A stretch of 64,000 nucleotides of DNA from Ciona intestinalis. Its lineage: Eukaryota > Chordata > Ascidiacea > Phlebobranchia > Cionidae. Under the pieces are notes generated by a model that saw nothing but the letters and a program-made list of their open reading frames with translations, ran no database searches and had not been told where the DNA came from. Shown one piece after another: positions 36,616-46,306 of this stretch; the first letter of the stretch is position 1, and every line of letters begins with the position of its first letter. Position numbers and translations under genes: made by a program. The stretch covers positions 5,033,555 through 5,097,554 of the forward strand of contig NC_020169.2 of assembly GCF_000224145.3 (NCBI RefSeq). Reading direction: 5' to 3'.

Positions 36616-36753
36616 AAATAAAGAGACTTTAATCTTGTTTTTAATTTACAGAAATCAGTTGTCATGTACGTGGAGACTATAGACCTTCAGCAAATGCTGT
36701 CAGCAAATGCTGTTTTGTTCCCGAACTGCATCGTTTTAATCTCCCATAAATAA

Positions 36754-38220
36754 CATATATTTTACTTAGAAACATTTCACGCGAACACAGAGTTTATTCA
36801 CTGATTAAAAATAGACTGAAAAACGCAATCGTGCAAGGTTGCTTTTGTTTGTGAAAACGAAGAAACCAATGCTAGAAATCCTGACGAGCGTTTTATGCTA
36901 GAGAGCGAGAATACTATCAGCTGTGCGATATCGTGCGTCTATTTCAATGTCATGGCAGGAAACGGCGTTTGTGTCCGCCATTACGAATCGCACATTCAAA
37001 TGTCGGCGTGCGTTTATTTGGTTCTTGAAAGCGATACAAGCTAGAAAACACGCATAACAGTTGTTTTAACATTACGAATCGCACATTCAAATGTCGGCGT
37101 GCGTTTATTTGGTTCTTGAAAGCGATACAAGCTAGAAAACACGCATAACAGTTGTTTTAACATTTAAAATATACGTTATGTTAATATAAATCTTATATAA
37201 TATTTAATATAAGAATTAATGTGAAGTAAATTAGTATTTTGACTGGTTTTCAACGTACAGTGTGGTTTAACAGGTTACATTACGTTGGCGATTAAGACTA
37301 GCAGCAATCCGGTTAGTTTACATAATAGTAAATGCTCATACCTACGAATCTACAGAACCATTATATACTACATTTATAATCCAACATGAGCGGACCTGGC
37401 GGCTCCAAACTGCGTAATATTAGCAGATAAGGTGTTCGCGTTTCCCGATTTCATAAAGACCCGGAGCAAAGAGGGTGGCGCTTACTATTGAACTAGTAAC
37501 AAATTTTACAATGATACCTTTGAGTTTCGTTGCCGGTAATAGGTTATATACGTGTTAAGTTTGTGAGCTAAAAACTAAAATCACGACAACTTACATGCAA
37601 AACTGCAGCTTTATACACCATTATATATTAATGCTTATGCTGTTTTGTTTGTATTTTTATATTTTAAACATGTTGTTTTGAGTTTTTGGTTGTAAACTTA
37701 ATACTTTAGGTATTTTACTCTTTAACCAATTGAGTGTTCAATAAAAGTCGATTATTTATGTGTGTTTTATTATTGTGAGAGGATATAACGTTAGTAGAAA
37801 GCCAGTTTTACGCGCAAAAGTGCTTGGTTCCCAAAAATTTACAAAATTTAAGAGTTAGACGAAAAGCAGCACCTAGCAATGGCAAAATGCTAGGCATTTG
37901 AATCCGTTAAGGCGGCGACTATAAGACGTCACAGACGCGGGGACAATGGAAAACAGGTCTGATTGTTTTACAATCCGTTTCCTAACTTGGTCTATAGTTA
38001 TACCAAAGAATACTCTACCGGTATTCTTCGGTTATATTAACTTTGGTTTACCGCGAAGTGTCAAAACCAGAACGTGTTCGGTTTATGCTAGACTGCTTTA
38101 TCACTCGCTATAGCCTACTTTTAACATTTACAGTAACATGGCCTACTCAATCCACGGCAGTAATAATGTTAATTATATTTCTTACGTTTGTTAGTTTTAG
38201 ATTGTTAGAAGTGTTTAGTC
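36754..38220. other. Intergenic region upstream of ENPP copy A
   Basis: No coding exon recognised. It contains the 91-bp tandem duplication (described separately) and an AT-rich stretch. A pyrimidine-rich acceptor (gttagttttag) ends at about 38201, just before the ENPP-A start codon, and the same sequence is conserved before copy B. That is a candidate 5'UTR or spliced-leader acceptor. Confidence 0.45.
36980..37164. repeat. Perfect 91-bp tandem duplication
   Basis: The 91-bp unit starting attacgaatcgcacattcaa at 36980 is repeated with no visible change from 37071. The zero divergence implies a very recent duplication, a collapsed polymorphism or an assembly artefact. There is no ORF in it, and it is intergenic, upstream of the ENPP pair. 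Confidence 0.85.
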
Positions 38221-41200
38221 ATGCTGTTTTTACGGGTGGCATTGCTTGGAGCATTAGTTTGTTGCGTAGTTGCAAAATCATCACCACTGACGTTACTTAT
38301 ATCGTTTGACGGATTTCGCTGGAATTATATTGGAGACCGAACGAACACACCAAACTTTGACAAGTTGATTAACACTGGCGTTAAGGCGAAATGGATAAGA
38401 GATGTTTTTGTTTCTAAAACCTTTCCAAACCACTACACCCTGGCTACGGGATTGTACGAGGAAAGCCATGGAATTGTAGGCAACGAGTTTTATGATCCAC
38501 GTATGAACAAAACGTTCAGCCTTGCAAACGCAAATTCCTGGAATGACACTGCATTTTGGGGAGGTGAACCAATTTGGATAACTGCTGAAAAACAAGGGAT
38601 AAAAACAGGAACTTACTTTTGGGTGGGAAGCGAGACTGTAATTGATGGTATGCTGCCATCAGCATACAGAAGATATGCCACAGCCGATCATATCTACCCT
38701 GGTTTACAGCACAGAGTTGACACAGTGGTGAACTGGCTTGCTAACAAACCAACAGACCAAGAAAAAGCAATGGGAATCAGGCTTGCTCTGCTGTATTTCT
38801 ATCAACCTGATCATGATGGTCATACCTTTGGTCCAGAATCAGACGAGGTCACAAAACAAATTGAACAATGTGATAAAATTATTGGTGAGTTCAAATTGAT
38901 GTAGCCTATGATAGTCTTTATAAATGCACAACACAGTAATATCACAGGCAAAGTACTAGCCCCCACTGAATAAACAGGAGAACTGGTTGGGTTAAAGGAC
39001 CGTGTGTTGATTCGACTTAATACGCAGGCTTCAGCGGGCGGGGTGCTATATCTAGTGTAGTACTAATTAATTTTATAAACAGAGACAAACAGTTCATGAT
39101 ATCTTGCTATATTTTATTCCTTTTTCTGTTACACAGGTATACGATACGTTATTGGGCAAAAGTTTACTTAACGCCGGGCAAGGGCTCGTAAGAGCCCGCC
39201 ATGAACCAAGACTGACCTCAAGGTCTTAGTGCCGATAGTGGCGTCAGTTGGATAGTTCTAGTTATTGGAAAAGGCGAATTATGTACAGACAGAATCACGT
39301 GACAGCAGTGTGACGTCATGTAATAAAATGTTGGAAACAATTTGGGCCGATCAGCGGCTGAACGGAATATCATTAACCTCGTTCAACGGGGGGTTGTTTT
39401 CATGAGAATAGTCTCCAATGGGATAAGTCTTATCCACATTGTTGACATTGATTAATGTAGTATTGTTGTGGCCCTTTGTGGGTAATGTAACGTCACAGCG
39501 TCGAGTTGCAACAGGTCAAATTAATATCTTGCAACTAGGATTCACATAACTCTGATTTTCGCGCGATGACTAAGAACTACGTTTTTAGGCCTCTGTCCAA
39601 GCTCGGCCGGGAAGATTTTGTATTGTCATATTATAATTTGTGTTGGTTTTCCAGCTAACATGATTTTGTGCCAAAATTAGTACAGCGGATGTTGAAAGAA
39701 TGCATTTTTTAAGTTTGCACGCCCCGTCATTTTAGCTATTCGCCATGTTCTCGCGGTTAACCCATGCGATTAAAACAGAGCGCAAGTTTATGACGTCAAT
39801 AATTACCGAACTAAGAAACCAATGAGTAAATTGACGGCCGGACGTAAGAAAGTTGATTTTGTTATAAATGATATTTATTGTTATTAATAAAATCCGGACG
39901 TTGTTTGACGTTACGGACAGTGACATTATCACTGATAAACGGGTATTTATACAAACCTGGCTTGTAACTGATACTATATTTTCTCCATTTCTTAGGTTAT
40001 CTAATACAGAAGCTGATTAAAAACAATCTGTACGACAAAGTTAATATTATCATCACCAGTGACCATGGAATGGCAGAACTAAACCAACCGGCGACAATAC
40101 CACTCCTTTCATATGTTAATGATACAGTGGCAGATCATATTATAAACTATGGTACTGGTGCAGCAATATGGCCCAAACCAGGTAATATGTAGCCTACACA
40201 TTTTTCTTTTAACCCCATATAGTAATTTATATTAATTTGGAAAACCCAATATGAGTTTATCATATGTTGGGTGCAACAGCCAAGCTTTTTAACGGACACT
40301 TTTTAACACCATATAAGGATAGCATGTTTTACCAAATGTTATGTTGCTGTTGATACCTCTCTTTTCATTGTTTTAATATTATGAGGATAACTTTTGTACT
40401 GTAATTGCTCTATATACGTCACTTAAAGAGCATTTGTGCTGTAATTTTCCCTTTTAACCGAAGTGGCGGAGCTATTGAAAGTTTGTAAAATTGTTACTTT
40501 AAAATCCATACAGCTAATGGTAAACTTAATGTTATTAGGATACCTTGACACTGTGTATAAGAGCTTAATGAAAATGGATTCAAAGCAAGTGTTTGTGTGG
40601 AAGAAGGATGAAATACCTGATAGTTATCATTACAAACACAATATACGAATTGCCCCTATTCTAATCGATGTAAGAGATGGATGGACTCTTGCGAATTATC
40701 CTAATGATCCGTTACCAATGAGTACGTCATAAATGCGGTATAACCCAATTTTGGGTTGCAACCATAGACGCCAAAGCTGGGTGGGGGAGCAGACCTACCC
40801 TCAATTCTTTGCAGTACTTTTATCAAAGGAACCAAATTTGTTTCAAATGAATGTGTGTCTAACTGTCCCTGCACCCATGCATTTTAATAGGTTTGGAGCC
40901 TATGGTTTTGGCCTGGGGCGAATCAAACATTAAAGCATGTTAAATTTATATTTTATTTATCTCTTATAAGGTTATGATAACGGATCAATAAATATCTGTG
41001 TTCCATTTCAGAGGGCACACATGGTTACAACAATTCTTTACAAGACATGCACCCATTCTTTATCGCACATGGACCTGCGTTCCGACAAAATTACGTTTCG
41101 GAACCATTTGACAGTGTTGATGTGTATGGGCTTATCTGCCACATTTTAGGAGTGAGTGAGCATGGTATAGGTCTACTATTAGTTATTGGGTACGTTGTGA

Positions 41201-41659
41201 CCATATAGATCCTTTTTTCATTATATTCATGTATTTATTATATAACCTAAATAACAGTGGGTTTAGCTTAGCTTATAAAAGTAGATTTAAATAATGTAAA
41301 CTTGTTTGCTTTTGTATGAAGTGAAATCAATTTTTCTTTCCTGACCAGATTACTCCTGCCCCGAATAACGGATCCTTCACAGCAGCAGTTAGGCATTTGC
41401 TTAGAGTAGAATCTAAAGCTGTTATTGACCCATTTCTTATTTGTAAGTAATTCTTAACAATTTATTTTTAGGATGATGTGTATGCCAAAATGCTATAAGC
41501 CAGCCCAAGTTGTTTGAAGATAATAAGTTACTTTACAACAAAAATAAAGAATGAAATCATATTTTTACAGGTGTTATTGCCGGTTTTTTTGTGCTTGGTT
41601 TATTCGTATACACCGTGCAGAGTCTGCAGCCCCATTGTGGTAAAAGGATCTTTAGGTGA
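38221..41659 (+). CDS. ENPP5: ENPP4/5-like ectonucleotide pyrophosphatase/phosphodiesterase, copy A
   Basis: Type I membrane ecto-enzyme of the alkaline-phosphatase superfamily that cleaves nucleotide phosphodiester bonds with two zinc ions. Exons 38221-38884, 39996-40181, 40539-40721, 41012-41151, 41349-41442 and 41571-41659 join in phase to 451 aa. Residues 1-18 are a signal peptide (MLFLRVALLGALVCCVVA). LISFDGFRWNY carries metal Asp30, KTFPNHYTL the nucleophile Thr67, QPDHDGH metal Asp197/His201, TSDHGM the second zinc site and GTHGYNN the last histidine. A transmembrane helix near the C-terminus (VIAGFFVLGLFVYTV) is followed by a short tail ending in KRIFR. Several Asn-X-Ser/Thr sites are seen (NKT, NDT). 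Closest by eye to ENPP5 and ENPP4. A second last exon at 41978 offers an alternative tail. Confidence 0.92.
38950..39970. other. About 1-kb insertion in intron 1 of ENPP copy A
   Basis: Intron 1 is about 1.1 kb in copy A but only about 140 bp in copy B. Flanks align (atcacaggcaaa on the left, ctgatactatattttctcc on the right), so roughly 1 kb is extra in A or lost in B. I see no clear terminal repeats and no coding frame. At 39168-39235 it contains three small hairpins in a row, one with a GTAA tetraloop (GGGCTC GTAA GAGCCC). Confidence 0.55.
40762..40917. repeat. Family B MITE-like element in ENPP-A intron 3
   Basis: Starts accatagacgccaaagctgg and ends taggtttggagcctatggtt, an inverted repeat. 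The same intron of copy B carries the orthologous element at 45016-45169, so this insertion predates the gene duplication. Confidence 0.7.
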
Positions 41660-41977
41660 TGTATGCTCACAAGGCCACAAGCCAAACCAAGTTTAATAGT
41701 TGTTTTGATTATTGTATTGTAAAAACGCTGCGTTCAGACCACAGAAATTTAATACAAGCTTCTACACATGCCAATTAATTAACGCTTTAATGTGTCGCAT
41801 TGTACGCAGTCACTAGTTTTTAGTTGGTACTGTCGGGGTACTTAATTACTTTAGGCAGTGATGTATTCTGCTTTGTTATTCGTTTGTAAATAGCCATCGA
41901 TGGTTATTATTACAGTTCGTTAAACTTAAATAAATAAGTTTCTTTATTACAAGAATGATTAAATCCTATGTTTACAG

Positions 41978-42228
41978 GTGTTATTGCTGGTATCTTCCTT
42001 GTGCCTGGTTCACTCGTATACACCGTACAGAGTCTGCAGCCCGATTGTTGTAAAAGGAAAAAACAAAATCATTGTGCTGAAAGTGTGAAAGCAGCACAAA
42101 CTTGTGTGAATATTGTAGCAGTTAATAAACTAAGCTTTAACTGTGTTATATTCAAAGCGCTATGGTTTAGCAAACACGTGCGGCAACTATTTCATGCCGT
42201 GGGTGTAAAGCCGACGACGTTCGAATAG
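41978..42228 (+). CDS. ENPP5: Alternative last exon of ENPP copy A
   Basis: Follows a good acceptor (tgtttacag) and has the same starting phase as the exon at 41571. It encodes GVIAGIFLVPGSLVYTVQSL, then PDCCKRKKQNHCAESVKAAQ and a long tail ending in GVKPTTFE. Used in place of 41571-41659 it would give 505 aa. Its first part matches the last exon of copy B better than 41571 does, so it is probably the ancestral last exon. The tail beyond KAAQ reads into sequence that is 3'UTR in copy B, because about 100 bp including the copy-B stop is missing here. It may be a used alternative exon or a decaying one. Confidence 0.6.
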
Positions 42229-43040
42229 TACAACTCCATAACATGTTGAGGTTTATTGAATAAAACGAAAAATCCAGATCACGATACAGATCACAGCGAG
42301 AACAGCAGGCATTACATGTCCCGACTCCCTGCCCACGCTCCAAGTGACTGGTCATACAGTACACGGCAGGGCCAACGTAGGGCAGGGCCAAGGCCAGGGA
42401 TTATAAAAGAGAGAACTCAAAAGCGAGAACTCAAAGGCGAGAAGAAGCATTATATACATGAGAAGAACATTATAAACATTTTACAGCAGTGTTTGTTATA
42501 CTGTTTTGTATGCTTCAGCATTTTAACAAAGATGCTAATCTGATGCGAAAGTATTAATAAATCAAAAACTAGTGGCGGTATTACCCCAATTTTTTAATAT
42601 GTTTTGCATGTTGCTATACATCAACGTGTGTCAAAATTTTGTTAATTTTTTTTAACGATTTTTGTATTTTATCGCGGGTCAACTTTGACGGCCCACCCAA
42701 CCAAAAGTACTTTGATTATTTAATATATTTGATACGTAATTGAAGTGTCGCTTCTTCTTTCCAACGACACCAAGATTGCTGCTCCAGGTGTACCATAACC
42801 CGGGATATTTAATAATATATGATATATTTACTAATATATGATTTTTATGGGAAAATACCGTTACGGTCTAATGATTTTCTTTTTTCCTTTTTTAGTCTCT
42901 CGTTTTTTCTATAGGCAAGGGGGGAGGATTCCTCACTAGCACCGGCTTTGGACAGGGGTAGACTGATTCAACACTCGTCCTTAGTCGTCCATCTACTTTT
43001 AATTTGTTTATGTAGGTTATTTAATGTTGGATATTTAGTA
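42229..43040. other. Spacer between the two ENPP genes
   Basis: Copy A 3' region and copy B promoter. It contains a small imperfect direct repeat (gagaactcaaaagc / gagaactcaaaggc) near 42410-42440. No exon seen. AT-rich, with a palindromic aatatatgatatattta stretch near 42813-42840. Confidence 0.45.
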
Positions 43041-46000
43041 ATGATGTTCAATATATTTCTTACGTGTATTGTTAGTTTTAGATTGTTAGAAGTGTTTAGT
43101 CATGTTGTTTTTACGGGTGGCATTGCTTGGAGCATTAGTTTGTTGCTAGTTGCAAAATCATCACCACTGACGTTACTTATATCGTTTGACGGATTTCGCT
43201 GGAATTACATTGGAGACCGAACGAACACACCAAACTTTGACAAGTTGATTAACACTGGCGTTAAGGCGAAATGGATAAGAGATGTTTTTGTTTCTAAAAC
43301 CTTTCCAAACCACTACACCCTGGCTACGGGATTGTACGAGGAAAGCCATGGAATTGTAGGCAACGAGTTTTATGATCCACGTATGAACAAAACGTTCAGC
43401 CTTGCAAACGCAAATTCCTGGAATGACACTGCATTTTGGGGAGGTGAACCAATTTGGATAACTGCTGAAAAACAAGGGATAAAAACAGGAACTTACTTTT
43501 GGGTGGGAAGCGAGACTGTAATTGATGGTATGCTGCCATCAGCATACAGAAGATATGCCACAGCCGATCATACCTACCCTGGTTTACAGCACAGAGTTGA
43601 CACAGTGGTGAACTGGCTTGCTAACAAACCAACAGACCAAGAAAAAGCAATGGGAATCAGGCTTGCTCTGCTGTATTTCTATCAACCTGATCATGATGGT
43701 CATACCTTTGGTCCAGAATCAGACGAGGTCACAAAACGAATTGAACAATGTGATAAAATTATTGGTAAGTTTACATTGCTGTTAATAAGTAGTCTTTATT
43801 AATATCTGCTGTTTCATTCATTCATTCATTCAATATCTAAAACAGCAATATCACAGGCAAAAGAATTGTAGTTGCCCTGCTGACTATATTTTCTCCATTT
43901 CTTAGGTTATCTAATACAGAAGCTGATTGAAAACAATCTGTACGACAAAGTTAATATTATCATCACCAGTGACCATGGAATGGCAGAACTAAACCAACCG
44001 GNNNNNNNNNNNNNNNNNNNNNNNNNNNNNNNNNNNNNNNNNNNNNNNNNNGGCGTATGTGTCTTGGGCAAGACACTTAACGACAATTGCTCCAACCCAG
44101 TGGTCACTAAAGGGTTGTCTAAATAATCAGCCATAGTGGTTAGTGCGCTTGCCTGTAACCAATAGGTAATGGGTTCAAGGCTCGACGCTGCTACTGGTGG
44201 GCGTATGTGTCCTTGGGCAAGACACTTAACGACAATTGCTCCAACCCAGTGGTCACTACAAAGTTGTCTAAATTATCAGCCATACATAAAAAAATGAAAA
44301 AACAAAAAAAAATAATCACCCACAAAGTAACATACATGGTAACTCGTAAGCTGGCACGAGGTGTTAAACCCGTGTGATAACGACTGTCGTTTTCCGGCCC
44401 CGCGAGGATAAAGTAAGTTACATCTTTTACATTCATATAGTAATTTATATAAATTTGGAAAATGAGTTTATCATATGTTGGGTGCAACAGCCCTTTTTAG
44501 TGGACTCTTTTCTACACCTTTTAACGATAGCTTGTTTTACTGACTGTGATTTTGCTGTTAGTTCCCATTTTCCCTTTTCTTCATTGTTTCAACAATATGA
44601 GGATTAATTTTGAACTGTAATTGTTCCCACTACTTTACTAAAGGGCATTTGGCCATTTGTGCTGTATTTTTTTCTACTAACAGTAATTTTCCTTTTTAAC
44701 TGAAGGGGTGGAGAGAAAAAATAATTGTAAAATTGTTACTTTAAAATCCATACAGCAAATGGTAAACTTAATGTTTTCAGGATACCTTGACACTGTGTAT
44801 AAGAGCTTAATGAAAATGGATTTAAAGCAAGTGTTTGTGTGGAAGAAGGATGAAATACCTGATAGTTATCATTACAAACACAATATACGAATTCCTCCTA
44901 TTCTTATCAATGTAAAAGATGGATGGTTTCTTGTGAATTACCCAAATGATCCTTTACCAATGAGTATGTTATGAATATGTGACTGCTGACTGGTAACCCA
45001 CTTCTTGTTTGAGGCCATAGGCGCCAAACCTGGGGTGGTATGGGAGAGCAGGCTTACCCTCAGTTTTTGCAGTACTTTTATCATTGGAATCAAATTTGTT
45101 TCAAAGAAATGTGCGTCTAACTGTCCCTGCCTCCCATGCATTTTAATAGGTTTGGAGCCTATGGTTTTGGCTAGGGGCAGTAAAGTATGTTAAACTTATA
45201 TTTTATGTATCTCTTATGTCTTATGATTCTTATGAAGTTATGATAACATATCAATAAATATTTGTGTTCCATTTCAGAGGGCACACATGGTTACAACAAT
45301 TCTTTACAAGACATGCACCCATTCTTTATCGCACATGGACCTGCGTTCCGACAAAATTACGTTTCGGAACCATTTGACAGTGTTGATGTGTATGGGCTTA
45401 TCTGCCACATTTTAGGAGTGAGTGAGCATGGTATAGGTCTACTATTAGTTATCATTATAATCATATGTATATATTATATAGTTTAAATTACAGTTGGTTT
45501 TGTTGAGCTTATACAGCGGTTCGGTTCCCAAAATGGGGCCCACAGGGAACTATTTGCAAAGGGTCTATCAGGCAAAATTTTTTAAAAAAGTTTGGAAACC
45601 GCTGGTATGCAAATAGATTTTAAAAAAAAGGAAGGTTTGCCTTTATTTAAATTAAGCCAATTTTTCTTTATTTACCAGATTACTCCTGCATCTAATAACG
45701 GATCATTCACAGCAGTTGAGCATTTGCTTAGAGTAGAATCTAAAGTCGTTATTGACCCTATTCTTATTGGTAAGTAATTTTAGAAAAAACAACTCAATTT
45801 TAGGTGATGTAGGCCCAAGGTTTCACGCCAAATCAAGTTTAATAGTTGTTCATTGTAATGTGAAAATGTATTTTAGACATTTAAAATTTAATAAAAGCAA
45901 AGTAGTAATGTGGTAGTGTTTCGCTCACTACTTTGTCTTGCCTCACTATTATTTTACTTCCTGCAGCACACGTCAAATAAACCCTTTGTTGTGTCGTATT

Positions 46001-46306
46001 GTTCGTAGTCACTATTTTAATTGGTACTATAGGCGTGCTTTAGTATAGCCTTAACTTTATTCAGTGATATATTTTCCTTTAATATTTGTTTGTAGATATC
46101 ACGGTTTTAGTTTGTTAAACCTGAATAAATAAATTACTTCATCACACGAATAAGCAAATCCTATGTACGCAGGTGTTATTGTCGGTATATTCCTTGTGCT
46201 TGGTTTACTCATATACACCGTGCAGAGTTTGCAGCCCCATTGTTGTAGAAGGGAAAAACAAAGTCATCATGCTGAAAGTGGGGAGGCAGCACAAGCATTG
46301 CTTTAA
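43041..46306 (+). CDS. ENPP5: ENPP4/5-like ectonucleotide phosphodiesterase, copy B (interrupted by assembly gap)
   Basis: Tandem paralogue of copy A. Exons: 43041-43764, 43906-about 44002 running into the N gap, 44781-44963, 45278-45417, 45679-45769 and 46173-46306. Exon phases match copy A. The catalytic core (SFDGFRW, KTFPNHYTL, QPDHDGH, SDHGMAE, THGYNN) is intact where visible. The C-terminus has a membrane helix (VIVGIFLVLGLLIYTV) and a tail ending HAESGEAAQALL, like the vertebrate ENPP5 tail. The ATG equivalent to copy A (43103) is followed by a one-base deletion that leads to a TAG; the frame entering the catalytic domain opens instead from ATG 43041/43044, giving a different hydrophobic N-terminus (MMFNIFLTCIVSFRLLEVFS). 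The missing part of exon 2 (about 90 bp) lies in the gap. Confidence 0.8.
44002..44051. other. Assembly gap (50 Ns)
   Basis: Exactly 50 N, the usual placeholder for unknown length. It interrupts exon 2 of ENPP copy B and abuts a SINE, so repeat content probably caused the break. Confidence 0.99.
44052..44412 (+). repeat. tRNA-headed composite SINE, with duplicated body segment
   Basis: Two copies of the body (gtgtccttgggcaagacact ... caacccagtggtcacta) at 44056-44125 and 44201-44283 flank one tRNA-like head (tagtggttagtgcgcttgcc at 44136, then ggttcaaggctcgacgc). The tail follows (acatacatggtaactcgtaa ... gtgataacgactgtcgtttt) and ends at about 44400. It sits in or beside exon 2/intron 2 of ENPP copy B, next to the gap. 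Confidence 0.8.
45016..45169. repeat. Family B MITE-like element in ENPP-B intron 3
   Basis: Counterpart of the copy-A element at 40762. Left end taggcgccaaacctggggtg, right end taggtttggagcctatggtt. The sharing dates the insertion to before the tandem duplication. Confidence 0.75.

Larger units (their letters stand above)
34578..36753 (+). other. Chain of short exon-like blocks, possible small gene
   Basis: Consecutive blocks are bounded by good acceptors and donors: one ending at 34626 (ATG then gtgagg), 34678-34737, 34794-34829, 34901-34938, 35363-35398, and a block starting at 36652. From ATG 34713 one frame stays open through all of them: MTQQKNPLQ, LGMRCHMIKWS, EKTAIEAIEKKRK, TKNKDEDAKRIM, then KSVVMYVETIDLQQMLSANA and a stop at 36751-36753, about 80 residues. 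From the ATG at 34624 a second frame also crosses two junctions before stopping (MIKCQDVTSRSGDDATEE...). Two competing frames weaken the coding case; it could be a non-coding transcript. The family is not recognised. Confidence 0.3.

Noticed and set aside
38293-38595. A 100-codon minus-strand frame, repeated at 43173-43475
   Set aside because: Present in both ENPP copies only because the sense exons are nearly identical; no independent support.
44136-44200. A functional tRNA gene
   Set aside because: The A- and B-box-like sequences belong to a SINE head; no acceptor stem closes, and the same head recurs at 8.4, 54.2 and 55.7 kb with the same SINE body.
38221-46306. The two ENPP copies as merely two haplotypes assembled in tandem
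   Set aside because: Exons 3 and 5 and most introns are far more different than exons 1 and 4, which does not fit allelic copies; the possibility of a partial join error remains.
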